From Algoriphagus aquimarinus (GTDB taxonomy: Bacteria > Bacteroidota > Bacteroidia > Cytophagales > Cyclobacteriaceae): a stretch of DNA of 64,000 nucleotides. Below the pieces are notes generated by a model. That model searched no databases and was not told the origin of the DNA. It saw only the letters and a list, made by a program, of their open reading frames with translations. Made by a program: the position numbers and the translations under genes. Positions within the stretch are counted from its first letter, which is position 1. Each line of letters starts with the position of its first letter. The DNA is taken from positions 310,001 to 374,000 of the forward strand of contig NZ_VORW01000002.1 in assembly GCF_007997215.1 (NCBI RefSeq), read 5' to 3'. Positions 18,549 through 28,592 of the stretch are shown piece by piece.

Positions 18549-19733
18549 TTATAATTGATGTTTTAATAATTCGGCTTTAGATTGAACTAACTGGTTTTCC
18601 ATTTCCAGCATTGAATCCAAAGCTTTTTGATAGAATTGCAATTCGATATAGTACTGCATAAAGGATAGTTCACCCAATTCAAATGCCTGAAGCAATAATT
18701 CTTCGCTGCCCAAGGACTGAAGAGTGGACTGGTATTCCTGGTATTTTTTCAGCAGCACTTGATATACCTCATATTTACCCAAGAATTTGGTGTGCAGGAC
18801 ATCCGTTTTAACTTGGGTAAATGATTTCTGATAATCATAGTTTGCTTCTGCTGCCTTAACGGTATTTCTGCTACTCCATAAAGGGATGGAAATCCCTCCA
18901 TATATACCGGAATAAGTAGATCCTGAAACGCCTTGGTAATTATATCCCGCTGTCAAATTGGGAAGGGTCTTGTTTTTGGAAAGTTTGATCTGTTGCTGAG
19001 CCACATTTTCTTGCTCTCCAAGGATTCTTAATTCAGGATCAACCTGCATTTTCTCCTGCCATAGACTTTCAGGATCATCCACGATTAATGACCCTACATA
19101 GTCGTTCGGAGCAAAATCCAATTCCATTCCTCCATTCATATTTTTAAGCTCGATCATTATTTTTTTGCGATCCGAGCCTAAAATATCAAGTTTAAACTGC
19201 TCTTGAATCCAGGCTATTTTGGCTTTGTTGAGTTCGAGGATACCGACTTGCTCCAGCTCAAATAGCTCATTAGTCTGATCAAATATCTTCTTAGACTGCA
19301 AAACCCTAATTTGTTCTACATCCTCTTTTTTGTCCAAGAATATCAGTTCATTCAGAAGTTTCAAAGCTGGCAGTAACACCTCTTGTCTTTTCAATTGGTA
19401 TTCCATAGCATTTTGCGCCTCCTGCATATCGATGAGGGTGCCTCGTGTGCTGTAAACTGTGGGAAACTCAAATGACTGCGTTACCTGAAACTCCGTGTAA
19501 TCTCCTGAGGTGTGATTACCAAAAGGAAGGTAATATGCACCCGCCTGTGGATCAGGGAGGTTATTTAATGCTTTTTGCGTTAGCTTTTTACTTTCCAATA
19601 AGGAAGAAAAAGCCTTTAGGGTGGCATTATTCTGTTCGATTTGCTGTAAAGCATCCATTGTACTGGGAGACTGAGCTACAGCAACAAACGAAAATAAGCA
19701 CACGCAAAAAGCGAGTACATTATTTTTTAACAT
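18549..19733 (-). CDS. TolC-family outer-membrane channel of the second RND pump
   Basis: Outer-membrane exit duct. From the ATG at 19733 the product begins with a signal peptide (MLKNNVLAFCVCLFSFVAVA) and continues with two TolC-type helical repeats rich in Gln and Leu (MDALQQIEQNNATLKAF; LGSEELLLQAFELGELSF). An in-frame ATG at 19757 would add eight residues ahead of the signal and is less likely. The roughly 394 residues are somewhat short, typical of the Bacteroidota metal-pump channels. It is the second gene of the operon, followed by the His-rich lipoprotein, adaptor and permease. Confidence 0.88.
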   Translation of the reverse strand: MLKNNVLAFCVCLFSFVAVAQSPSTMDALQQIEQNNATLKAFSSLLESKKLTQKALNNLPDPQAGAYYLPFGNHTSGDYTEFQVTQSFEFPTVYSTRGTLIDMQEAQNAMEYQLKRQEVLLPALKLLNELIFLDKKEDVEQIRVLQSKKIFDQTNELFELEQVGILELNKAKIAWIQEQFKLDILGSDRKKIMIELKNMNGGMELDFAPNDYVGSLIVDDPESLWQEKMQVDPELRILGEQENVAQQQIKLSKNKTLPNLTAGYNYQGVSGSTYSGIYGGISIPLWSSRNTVKAAEANYDYQKSFTQVKTDVLHTKFLGKYEVYQVLLKKYQEYQSTLQSLGSEELLLQAFELGELSFMQYYIELQFYQKALDSMLEMENQLVQSKAELLKHQL

Positions 19734-19810
19734 GAAGTTGAATTTAGAATGAATCAATAGTTTTCAATGAAAGGGTATCCATTGACTTTGATACGTCATC
19801 AAAGATTGAT

Positions 19811-20251
19811 TTATCCTAATGATGGGGGCCCGCGAAGGGCAATCGAAACAAAGTAGGTGTTCTTAGGTATCCTTAACGATTCAAGGACAGTCTTTTCTGA
19901 AGCTGGCCTTATCTCATTAACAGGTACTCGAAAAAGTTCTGGAACCGTTCTCTGAACTTTACTCTTGTTTACGTGATTTTCGGTAGCCTGTGCTTGTGAA
20001 GGCGAATGATCAACTATCTGTTGTGAATGAGCATGGTTAGCAAAAAATATGGTAAGAAAGTCTAATGGACTTTTCTCATCTGAATGATTCTCATGCTCTG
20101 TTCCTTCATGGTCGTGATCATGATGATCTGAGAGAACTTCTACTTCATGCTGGTGATGAGAATGGGGCGCCAATTGATGCAACATGAACAAGCAGAACAT
20201 GCTGAGTAAAAATCGAGCTATTATCGTAGAGAAAGTGCGCACCGCTTGCAA
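19811..20251 (-). CDS. His-rich small exported protein ahead of the RND operon
   Basis: A 146-residue protein with an N-terminal hydrophobic segment (IIARFLLSMFCLFMLHQLAP) followed by a His/Asp/Glu cluster (HSHHQHEVEVLSDHHDHDHE) and an ending FVSIALRGPPSLG. It has the same plan as the proteins at 13096 and 20371: membrane segment, metal-ligand-rich middle and a terminal PP. It is probably a metal buffer or sensor for the pump downstream. No named family is recognised. It is divergent from the gene at 20371, and the 119-base gap must hold both promoters. Confidence 0.7.
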   Translation of the reverse strand: MQAVRTFSTIIARFLLSMFCLFMLHQLAPHSHHQHEVEVLSDHHDHDHEGTEHENHSDEKSPLDFLTIFFANHAHSQQIVDHSPSQAQATENHVNKSKVQRTVPELFRVPVNEIRPASEKTVLESLRIPKNTYFVSIALRGPPSLG

Positions 20252-20338
20252 AGGAATTTAAATTATCCCTCAAATCAAATGTTTTCTTTTCAAAGGGTGA
20301 GGAGTAAAATTAAAGAAGTACAGAATATTGCAATAGCC

Positions 20339-20364
20339 TTGCATTACTTTATTTCATAGATTTG
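20339..20364 (+). promoter_or_regulatory. Candidate Bacteroidota promoter for the czc operon
   Basis: TTG at 20339-20341 and TAGATTTG at 20357-20364 match the Bacteroidota pattern TTG-N(17-23)-TAnnTTTG, though spacing is at the short end. Transcription would start about at the ATG at 20371, implying a nearly leaderless message. Pattern match only. Confidence 0.35.
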
Positions 20365-20370
20365 CAGAAC

Positions 20371-20763
20371 ATGAAAATGATAAGAAACAGATCTTTTATT
20401 GCTTTGCTCCTTTTGGGGATGCTATCGATGAATTTCGATCTATGTTGTCAGATTCAAAAAATCCCGTTTTTACTTTCACATTTTGGGGAGCATAAAGTTT
20501 TGCATGACGACTCCGTATTTGAATTCATAGTAGAAGATTATATTGATCATGGATCAAACAATACCAGCCATGATGAAGAAAGTCATGAAAATTTACCTTT
20601 TCATGGAAATCATACCTGTTCACACGCTCCCATCTATTTCTCTTTAATAAATGATTTTTCTGTAGTCCGGTCTTTTAATGAAAAAGTAGAGCCAGCGACT
20701 TACTATACCTTTCTTTTTACTTCACCGGTTTTAGGTGAACTCTTTCAGCCTCCTCGGAGCTAA
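20371..20763 (+). CDS. Small exported Cys/His protein ahead of czcA
   Basis: About 130 residues from the ATG at 20371 (a TTG at 20362 is possible but less likely). A signal peptide (FIALLLLGMLSMNF) is followed by DLCCQIQ, a His/Glu/Asp cluster (DHGSNNTSHDEESHENLPFH), HTCSHAP and a C-terminal FQPPRS. The CC, HxC and PP features recall the HYC_CC_PP proteins of metal RND loci in altered order. It lies 132 bases ahead of the CzcA-TolC gene on the same strand and likely binds metal in the periplasm. Function is inferred only. Confidence 0.65.
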   Translation: MKMIRNRSFIALLLLGMLSMNFDLCCQIQKIPFLLSHFGEHKVLHDDSVFEFIVEDYIDHGSNNTSHDEESHENLPFHGNHTCSHAPIYFSLINDFSVVRSFNEKVEPATYYTFLFTSPVLGELFQPPRS

Positions 20764-20895
20764 ATTTCCCGTTTCACACCAGATTTACCCTTTTCGATCA
20801 GCTCTTTTCAATTGACTGATCAAGTCTGTTGTGCTCAGTTTTTTCTAAGGGCACCTGTGCCCATTTCCATTTTATTTCATAAAAATTAATTCCTT

Positions 20896-23800
20896 ATGCT
20901 GGATAATATAATCCGGTTTTCAGTTAATAATAAACTGATTATCGGCCTACTTACCATAGGATTAGTCATTGTGGGAGGGTATTCACTTACTCAGCTTCCC
21001 ATTGATGCTGTTCCTGATATTACCAATAATCAAGTTCAGGTAATCACTACCTCTCCCTCTCTGGCTGCTGAGGAAGTTGAGCGGCTTATTACATTTCCCA
21101 TTGAAATCACAATGGCAACTATTCCCGACATAGAAGAAATCCGAAGCTTTTCCCGTTTCGGACTTTCGGTAGTTACTATTGTTTTTGAGGAAAATGTGGA
21201 TGTCTATTGGGCTAGACAGCAAGTCAATGAGCGGATGGCTGAAGTCAAAGAACAGATTCCGCCAGGAATCGGAGCTCCAGGTATGGCTCCGATAACCACT
21301 GGTTTGGGTGAAATTTATCAATATGTAGTCGGTGTGGAACCAGGCTATGAAGATAAGTACGATGCGAGAGAACTGAGAACTATCCAAGATTGGATTGTAA
21401 GAAGACAGCTACTTGGTACACCTGGTGTTGCAGATGTGAGCAGTTTCGGAGGTTACCTTAAGCAATACGAAATAGCAATTGAACCGGACAGATTGAAATC
21501 TTTAAATGTTTCGATCGCAGATATTTTTAAGGCGCTTGAAGATAACAACGAAAATACCGGTGGGGCATACATTGAGAAAAACCTAACCGCTTTATTCATT
21601 CGGAGCGAAGGACTAGTGGGATCTTTTGATGATATCAATAATATCCCAGTTCGAGTTAATGAAAACGGTATTCCGGTATTGATAAAAGATGTAGCTAAAG
21701 TCCAGCTGGGAAGTGCTGTACGCTATGGAGCTACCACAAGAAACGGAGAAGGTGAAGTAGTCAGTGCAATTGTGATGATGCTAAAGGGAGAGAATTCGGC
21801 AGAAGTCATAGATAATGTCAAAGCTAAAATCGAAGAGATCAAGAAAACACTCCCAGAAGGAGTGACTTTGGAACCCTTTTTAGATCGGTCAAAATTAGTG
21901 GATAATGCCATTGGGACAGTTAGTAAGAATTTGATTGAGGGAGCTTTGATTGTGGTTTTTGTGCTCCTGCTTTTGCTGGGTAATATGCGCGCAGGGCTAA
22001 TTGTGGCGTCTGTGATTCCATTGGCACTCCTCTTTGCTTTTACGCTTATGAATTTGTTTGGAGTGTCGGGCAACCTGATGAGTCTTGGAGCGATAGATTT
22101 TGGGTTGATTGTAGATGGGGCTGTAATCATTGTAGAAGCGACCCTGCATCATTTAGGATTGGTGAAAAAAGAAAGAAACCTGACCCAGCTTGAAATGGAC
22201 GAGGAAGTATTCCTATCTGCAAGCAAAATCCGAAATTCAGCCGCTTTTGGTGAAATCATCATTCTTATCGTATATCTCCCGATTCTAGCATTGGTCGGCA
22301 CAGAAGGCAAAATGTTCAGACCTATGGCTCAGACAGTTGCATTTGCTATTTTGGGCGCATTTATTCTTTCTCTTACCTATGTGCCGATGATCTCAGCACT
22401 TTTTCTAAGCAAAAAGATCAGTGATAAGCCCAATATCTCTGACAAAATCATGAATTTTTTCCATGGTTTCTACGATCCTTCCATCCGCTGGGCTATGCAT
22501 CATCGAGCAGTAATTTTAAGCACTGCTTTGGTTTTATTATTGGTTTCAGGCTGGGTTTTCTCCAGAATGGGAGGTGAATTTATTCCAACACTGGAAGAGG
22601 GTGACTTTGCGGTGGAAACCCGTGTGGTCACAGGTTCTTCACTTCAAAATACCATAAAGGCCACAACCCAGGCAGAGAAGATTCTTTTGGATCAATTTCC
22701 AGAAGTAGTTGAAGTAGTATCCAAAATAGGAGCTGGTGAAATACCGACAGATCCCATGCCAGTGGAAGCAGCTGATTTGATGATTGTCTTAAAGGATAAA
22801 AGCGAGTGGACTACAGCAACTAACAGGGAAGATTTAGCGAATAAAATGTCCGAAGCGTTGGCTGTCCTGCCAGGCGTCAACTTTGGTTTCCAGCAGCCCA
22901 TTCAAATGCGTTTCAACGAATTGATGTCCGGCGTTCGCCAGGATGTGGCAATAAAAATATACGGAGAGGATTTAAACCGACTTTCTGAATATGCCAATCA
23001 GATAGGTCAGATAGCGAGAGGTGTAGAAGGGGCGGAGGATATCTATGTAGAAGAAGTGACAGGAGTGCCACAAATCGTCATCGATTATAAACGGGCACAA
23101 TTGGCAAAATATGGCTTAAGCATCAAGGAAGTAAACCGTTCGATTCAGGCAGCTTTTGCCGGGGCTTCCGCTGGAAAAGTTTACGAAGGGGAAAAGAGAT
23201 TTGATCTGGTAATCAGACTTGATCAGACCAAAAGGAATGAACTGGAAGATGTTCAAAATTTATTTATTGCACGGGCAAATGGAGATCAGATTCCGCTGTA
23301 CCAAGTAGCAGAAGTCTCCGTGAAAGAAGGACCATATCAGATTCAGCGGGATGACACCCAGCGGAGAATTGTGGTGGCTTTCAATGTGAGAAATAGGGAT
23401 GTGGAAAGTATCGTCAATGAAATTGAAGCTAAAATTGACAAGGCTGTGAATTTCGACACGGGTTACTTTGTCACATTCGGTGGACAATTTGAGAATCTTA
23501 TTGAGGCCAAAGCCAGACTGGGAATTGCCGTTCCTCTGGCGCTCTTACTCATCTTCGTTTTACTTTTCTTCACTTTCGGATCTATCAAACAAAGTGTATT
23601 GATATTTACTGCGATACCGCTTTCCGCCATTGGTGGGATCTTCGCTTTAACTATACGGGGAATGCCTTTTAGTATTTCTGCAGGGATAGGTTTTATCGCA
23701 CTTTTCGGAGTAGCGGTGCTGAATGGAATTGTACTGATTGCTGAATTTAACCATCTGAAAAAAGAAGGGATCACGGATATATTTGAGCGAATCTATTCAG

Positions 23801-25266
23801 GTACACGTACCAGACTAAGGCCTGTGATTATGACAGCTTCTGTAGCATCCTTGGGCTTTTTGCCGATGGCACTCTCTTCTTCAAGTGGAGCAGAGGTTCA
23901 AAAACCATTGGCCACAGTAGTCATCGGTGGGCTAATCACTGCCACGATTCTGACTTTGGTGGTTCTGCCTGTTTTGTATTACTATTTTGAAAAAGGATTT
24001 AGGAAATCCACAGGCAAAGTAGGATTGCTGGTCATTACATTTTTGACTGTTATAAATATGTCAACTTTCGCTCAGGAACCTCAGCGAATTTCTTCAGTGG
24101 ACCAGGCAATAGAACTGGCTCTGGAAAACAATCCCAATGTCAAAGCAGAAGCGCTGAGGCTGGAGCAGCAGCGAGCTTTAAAAGGGGCAAGCTGGAACAT
24201 AGGCAAAACTGCTGTGGATATGGAGTACGGTCAGACCAACAGTTCATTTACCAATGATTCCCGTTTTTCAGTTTCACAAACCTTTGAATTCCCGACTACT
24301 TATAGCAGACAAAATGGACTGGCTGAGTCCAAAGTAATTTCAGGTGAATTGGCCGTGGAAATGAGTAAAAATGAACTTACAAGAGCCGTAAAGTCAACTT
24401 GGTTTGCCTTATGGACGGCAAAGGAAAGGGGTAATCTACTAGTCAGACAGGATAGTATCTATTCCCGGTTCGCATCAGCTGCCACCCTCCGCTTTGAGGC
24501 AGGGGAAACCAATCTGCTTGAAAAGGCAACTGCCGAAGCGGAGGTGGCTGAAATCCAGGCACTACTGGCTCAGAACAAAGCCGATATTGAAATCTACTCT
24601 AAGAGGCTGAAAATGCTTTTAAACACTGAAGTAGAGATTGAATCTGAAATGGGAATACTGGAACAAAAGTCATCACCCCTCTCACTATCTTCTATAAGTG
24701 TGGATAGTAATCCAACGTTAGCCTGGGTTCAACAACAAATAGAAATAGCAGAAAAGGAAAAGTCAGTGGAGAAATCTAGGTTGATGCCTGATATTAAAGT
24801 TGGGTATTTTAATCAATCTCTAAATGGCCCAGGCGAAACCGTGACAGGTGATCCCAAATTCTTCACCTCCAAAGATCGTTTCGATGGTTTTCAGGTAGGA
24901 TTAGCTATTCCGGTTTTTAGCATAAAATCTCAGTCCGCAAACATAAAATCCAAAACCATTCGGATAGCCGAAGTGGAACAGGAAGAAGAGGCATTTACCA
25001 ACGAGCTTGAAAATCAATTAACCACGTTACTTCTTGATTACGAGAAATTCCAGACCAGTTTGGATTTTTATGAAACCAATGCTTTACCTCAAGCTGAGCT
25101 GATTTTGAAACAGTCGCAGCGGGGCTTTCAAAGTGGTGAAATTGGGTATGTGGAATATATCCAAGGACTAAGCAGAAGCTTAACCGTGTCTTTTAATTAC
25201 CTGGATCTACTTGATAAATCCAACCAGGCTCTTATTCAGATCGAATTCTTGTCGGGAATCAATTAA
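20896..25266 (+). CDS. czcA: CzcA-type RND permease fused to a TolC-family channel
   Basis: A single 1,456-residue polypeptide combining pump and channel. Residues 1 to about 1035 are a complete heavy-metal RND permease, with the transmembrane 4 motif DFGLIVDGAVIIVE near 401, typical of divalent-cation (Co/Zn/Cd) exporters. A further hydrophobic segment (VGLLVITFLTVINMSTFAQE, about 1040-1059) resembles the signal peptide of a TolC protein left inside the fusion. TolC-type repeats follow to the end (EALRLEQQRALKGASWNI; LPQAELILKQSQRGFQSGEI). Whether it is cleaved at the former signal peptide is unknown. The adaptor gene follows after 105 bases. Confidence 0.93.
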   Translation: MLDNIIRFSVNNKLIIGLLTIGLVIVGGYSLTQLPIDAVPDITNNQVQVITTSPSLAAEEVERLITFPIEITMATIPDIEEIRSFSRFGLSVVTIVFEENVDVYWARQQVNERMAEVKEQIPPGIGAPGMAPITTGLGEIYQYVVGVEPGYEDKYDARELRTIQDWIVRRQLLGTPGVADVSSFGGYLKQYEIAIEPDRLKSLNVSIADIFKALEDNNENTGGAYIEKNLTALFIRSEGLVGSFDDINNIPVRVNENGIPVLIKDVAKVQLGSAVRYGATTRNGEGEVVSAIVMMLKGENSAEVIDNVKAKIEEIKKTLPEGVTLEPFLDRSKLVDNAIGTVSKNLIEGALIVVFVLLLLLGNMRAGLIVASVIPLALLFAFTLMNLFGVSGNLMSLGAIDFGLIVDGAVIIVEATLHHLGLVKKERNLTQLEMDEEVFLSASKIRNSAAFGEIIILIVYLPILALVGTEGKMFRPMAQTVAFAILGAFILSLTYVPMISALFLSKKISDKPNISDKIMNFFHGFYDPSIRWAMHHRAVILSTALVLLLVSGWVFSRMGGEFIPTLEEGDFAVETRVVTGSSLQNTIKATTQAEKILLDQFPEVVEVVSKIGAGEIPTDPMPVEAADLMIVLKDKSEWTTATNREDLANKMSEALAVLPGVNFGFQQPIQMRFNELMSGVRQDVAIKIYGEDLNRLSEYANQIGQIARGVEGAEDIYVEEVTGVPQIVIDYKRAQLAKYGLSIKEVNRSIQAAFAGASAGKVYEGEKRFDLVIRLDQTKRNELEDVQNLFIARANGDQIPLYQVAEVSVKEGPYQIQRDDTQRRIVVAFNVRNRDVESIVNEIEAKIDKAVNFDTGYFVTFGGQFENLIEAKARLGIAVPLALLLIFVLLFFTFGSIKQSVLIFTAIPLSAIGGIFALTIRGMPFSISAGIGFIALFGVAVLNGIVLIAEFNHLKKEGITDIFERIYSGTRTRLRPVIMTASVASLGFLPMALSSSSGAEVQKPLATVVIGGLITATILTLVVLPVLYYYFEKGFRKSTGKVGLLVITFLTVINMSTFAQEPQRISSVDQAIELALENNPNVKAEALRLEQQRALKGASWNIGKTAVDMEYGQTNSSFTNDSRFSVSQTFEFPTTYSRQNGLAESKVISGELAVEMSKNELTRAVKSTWFALWTAKERGNLLVRQDSIYSRFASAATLRFEAGETNLLEKATAEAEVAEIQALLAQNKADIEIYSKRLKMLLNTEVEIESEMGILEQKSSPLSLSSISVDSNPTLAWVQQQIEIAEKEKSVEKSRLMPDIKVGYFNQSLNGPGETVTGDPKFFTSKDRFDGFQVGLAIPVFSIKSQSANIKSKTIRIAEVEQEEEAFTNELENQLTTLLLDYEKFQTSLDFYETNALPQAELILKQSQRGFQSGEIGYVEYIQGLSRSLTVSFNYLDLLDKSNQALIQIEFLSGIN

Positions 25267-25371
25267 CTCCAATTAAATAAATATGAAATCGAGCATGAGT
25301 GAAAAGTCATTCAGAAGAATGAGTCTAAACCCTTTGAGATTCCATAGTACCAATACTAAAAATCATTTAAA

Positions 25372-26562
25372 ATGAAAAAATATATCATAAACAGCCTAAT
25401 TACCTTGACGATCGCTGGTATTATAGTTTCCTGTAATTCCAAGATTGAAAGTGTTGAAATTCAGGGAGAGCACGAAGAAAATGAATCCAGAGTAGAACTG
25501 TCTCAAGCGCAATATGAGGTAACAGGGATTGAGCTGGGCAAATTGGAATTTAAAGAAATTGGAAGCGAACTTATGGTGAATGGGGTGATCGATGTCCCCC
25601 CGCAGAACAATATATCCATTACCATGCCCTATGGAGGTTTTGTGAAAAACACCACACTTCTTCCTGGCGATGCTGTCAAAAAAGGACAGCTGCTTGTAAC
25701 GATAGAAAATCCTGAGTTCATTCAATTTCAACAGGACTATTTAGAGAGTCTGGCTAACAGCTCCTATTTAAAATCTGAGTACGAGCGTCAGGAGAAATTG
25801 TATGGTGAACAAGTGGCCTCCGGAAAAACCTTTGAAGAATCAAAAAGTAATTTTCTGGCCAATGAGGCAAGAATAAAAACTTCCAAAGCACGGTTAACAA
25901 TGATTGGTTTTGATCCTGGGAAAGTGGAAACAGGAGAAATTAAATCTGTAGTAAATATCTATTCCCCTGTTGCCGGTTCGGTGCTTGATGTGTATACTAA
26001 TATTGGCAAATATGTCAGTCCGCAGGATGTGATCATGGATTTAACCAATTCGGATGATTTGCATGTGGAACTTTCTGTCTATGAAAATGACATTACTAAA
26101 ATTAAAAAGGATCAACGCATCAAATTCAATATTGCCAATACGGATGAAGAATGGAGAGAGGCGCATGTGTTTTTGGTAGGTAAGGGAGTCAGAAAGGATA
26201 GGTCAGTAACCGTTCATGGTCATTTTGACAGCAAGAATACTGATTTGCTCCCAGGAATGTATGTGACTGCCAAAATAGAAACTGCAAGTGAAAAAGCGCT
26301 AGTAGCGCCAAATGATGCAGTTGTACGGTTTGGAGAGAAACATTTTATTTTTTCCTATTTGGGACAGCGGGATGAAAACGGGAAACCCGCTTACGATTAT
26401 GAGATGATAGAAGTGATAATGGGAAATAATGAAGACGGGTTTACTGAGGTGACATTATTGGATTCCGCCCGTGCCTATGAGGAAATCAAACTGGTAACTA
26501 AGGGAGCTTTCACACTACTTTCAAAAGCTAAAAACAGCGAAGAAGAAGGTGGACATCATTGA
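25372..26562 (+). CDS. czcB: CzcB-type RND periplasmic adaptor lipoprotein
   Basis: Adaptor of 396 residues for the CzcA-TolC fusion. The N-terminus has a lipobox (IAGIIVSCNSK). The core shows the barrel-sandwich half (ISITMPYGGFVKNTTLLPGD, AVKKGQLLVTIENPEF), a short helical hairpin and a second half (VNIYSPVAGSVLDVYTNIGK). It ends in EEEGGHH. It lacks the Cys-rich N-terminal domain of the CusB at 4483 and resembles divalent-metal adaptors. It lies 38 bases ahead of the P-type ATPase on the same strand, so it is probably co-transcribed. Confidence 0.9.
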   Translation: MKKYIINSLITLTIAGIIVSCNSKIESVEIQGEHEENESRVELSQAQYEVTGIELGKLEFKEIGSELMVNGVIDVPPQNNISITMPYGGFVKNTTLLPGDAVKKGQLLVTIENPEFIQFQQDYLESLANSSYLKSEYERQEKLYGEQVASGKTFEESKSNFLANEARIKTSKARLTMIGFDPGKVETGEIKSVVNIYSPVAGSVLDVYTNIGKYVSPQDVIMDLTNSDDLHVELSVYENDITKIKKDQRIKFNIANTDEEWREAHVFLVGKGVRKDRSVTVHGHFDSKNTDLLPGMYVTAKIETASEKALVAPNDAVVRFGEKHFIFSYLGQRDENGKPAYDYEMIEVIMGNNEDGFTEVTLLDSARAYEEIKLVTKGAFTLLSKAKNSEEEGGHH

Positions 26563-26600
26563 AAAACAAAGGAAAAATACGCTAACTGATATATGAAATC

Positions 26601-28565
26601 ATGGAAAAGGAAAAAGTAGAACATTCAGGGATATTCGGAAAAAATAGTGAGTTGATTTTCTCAATTTGTTGTGGAGCTCTCTTGGGAATCGGGTTTGGTT
26701 TAAGTTTTATGGAGTCCGTACCTCAATGGGTTAGTCTTGGAATGTATATAGGAGCCTATTTTTTTGGAGGGTTCTATACTGCCAAAGAAGCAATTGAGAC
26801 CATTCTTAAAGGTGGGTTTGAAATAGATTTTCTCATGTTGGTCGCAGCCATTGGGGCTGCGATCCTTGGGGAATGGGCCGAGGGTGCTTTGCTGCTATTT
26901 TTGTTTAGTCTCGGGCATTCACTGGAGCACTACGCTATGGGAAAAGCACATAAATCGATTGAGTCTTTAGCAACTCTAGCTCCCAAAACTGCCTTGAAAA
27001 AGGATGAGAATACTACCAAAGAAATCGGTATTGAAGAATTGGAAATTGGGGATATTATTTTAGTCAAGCCCAACACTCGTATAGCTGCTGATGGAGTAGT
27101 AATCAAAGGTAGTAGCGCCGTTGATCAGGCCCCCATCACAGGTGAGAGTATTCCGGTGGACAAAGTTGCTATGCAAAATGCAGATTCAAATGAATTATCT
27201 CTTAAAGATGTTCCTGAAGAAAGCCGTGCATTTTCAGGGACTATAAATGGAAATGGAACCTTGGAAATAAAGGTGTTGAAATTAGCCACGGACTCTACCG
27301 TATCAAGATTGATCACCTTAGTCAACGAAGCAAAGGCACAAAAGTCTCCTACTCAGTTACTCACTGATAAATTTGAGAAGTATTTTGTCCCTTCGGTATT
27401 GGTTTTGGTGGTGATACTGTGCTTTGCTTTTTTAGTCATTGATGAGTCTTTTAGCCAAAGTTTTTATAGAGCGATGGCTGTTTTGGTAGCTGCGAGTCCT
27501 TGTGCATTGGCCATTGCTACACCCAGTGCTGTATTAAGCGGTATAGCCCGTGCTGCCAAAAAAGGAGTATTGATCAAAGGGGGGAGACCCTTGGAAGATT
27601 TAGGTGTTTTGACTGCAATCGCTTTTGATAAAACAGGAACACTCACTGAAGGGAAACCCAAAATCACAGAGGTGATTGCTCTGGAAGGAATTTCCACCGA
27701 AGAATTACTTGGAGATGCTATAGCAGTGGAAGAGCTGAGTGATCACCCACTTGCCAAAGCGGTAGTTAGAGACGGTAAAGAACGAATGGATGGCAAAGAA
27801 ATTCCCAAAGCTGATTCATTGGAAGCAGTGTTGGGAAAAGGAATTAAGGCTAATGTGGGTTCGGATAAAATCTATATCGGAAACCTGGATTTATATGAAG
27901 CGCTGGATGATAAAAAACCTTCTAAAGAGGTAGTCAAAAAAATTGAAGAATTGGAGTCCAATGGAAATACAACTATCCTCATCAGGAAAAATGACACCTA
28001 TATGGGTATCATTGGACTGATGGACACTCCTAGGGAATCGGCCAAAGCTACCTTAAGGGAACTGAAGGAGATTGGAATTGAAAAGATGATCATGCTCAGT
28101 GGCGATAACCAGAAAGTCGCAGATGCAATTGCCAATGAGGTTGGACTGACTGGTGCAAGAGGAAGCCTACTGCCTGAAGAAAAAGTAGAAGCTATCAAGC
28201 AATTAAAGCAGTCAGAATCCAAAATCGCCATGGTCGGCGACGGGGTAAATGATGCTCCGGCTATGGCTGCAAGTACCGTGGGTATTGCCATGGGAGCAGC
28301 AGGTTCTGATGTCGCTTTGGAAACTGCAGATATTGCATTGATGGCTGATAAACTTGAAGTATTGCCTTTTGCAATTGGGCTAAGTAGAAAAGCTAAGGGG
28401 ATTATTAAACAAAACCTGTGGATCAGTTTAGGTGTAGTAGGTGTATTGATTCCCGCTACGATCTTTGGATTTGCCTCAATAGGAATTGCTGTACTTATCC
28501 ATGAAGGATCTACGATAGTCGTTGTAGTAAATGCATTAAGGTTGCTGGGATACCAGAGAAAATGA
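26601..28565 (+). CDS. P1B-4-type metal-exporting ATPase (CzcP/CoaT-like)
   Basis: Inner-membrane ATPase exporting divalent cations (Co, Zn, Cd, Ni or Fe in this class). The intramembrane motif is SPC (AASPCALAIATP, near residue 298) and the last membrane segment carries HEGSTIVVVVNALRLL (near 633); SPC plus HEG(G/S)T define P1B-4 rather than ZntA (CPC) or CopA. There is no N-terminal HMA domain, as expected for this class. Phosphorylation motif DKTGTLTEG lies near 343, TGES in [20 protein letters not shown] near 549. Length 654. It shares the operon with CzcA and CzcB, so the module most likely handles Co/Zn/Cd-type ions. Confidence 0.93.
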   Translation: MEKEKVEHSGIFGKNSELIFSICCGALLGIGFGLSFMESVPQWVSLGMYIGAYFFGGFYTAKEAIETILKGGFEIDFLMLVAAIGAAILGEWAEGALLLFLFSLGHSLEHYAMGKAHKSIESLATLAPKTALKKDENTTKEIGIEELEIGDIILVKPNTRIAADGVVIKGSSAVDQAPITGESIPVDKVAMQNADSNELSLKDVPEESRAFSGTINGNGTLEIKVLKLATDSTVSRLITLVNEAKAQKSPTQLLTDKFEKYFVPSVLVLVVILCFAFLVIDESFSQSFYRAMAVLVAASPCALAIATPSAVLSGIARAAKKGVLIKGGRPLEDLGVLTAIAFDKTGTLTEGKPKITEVIALEGISTEELLGDAIAVEELSDHPLAKAVVRDGKERMDGKEIPKADSLEAVLGKGIKANVGSDKIYIGNLDLYEALDDKKPSKEVVKKIEELESNGNTTILIRKNDTYMGIIGLMDTPRESAKATLRELKEIGIEKMIMLSGDNQKVADAIANEVGLTGARGSLLPEEKVEAIKQLKQSESKIAMVGDGVNDAPAMAASTVGIAMGAAGSDVALETADIALMADKLEVLPFAIGLSRKAKGIIKQNLWISLGVVGVLIPATIFGFASIGIAVLIHEGSTIVVVVNALRLLGYQRK

Positions 28566-28592
28566 ATTAACCACAGGGAAGTAGAGGAATCA

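Noticed and set aside
13096..20251. An operon running from 20251 through to 13096
   Set aside because: The hairpin terminator at 13627-13661 separates the permease from the gene at 13096, so the latter is more likely transcribed alone.
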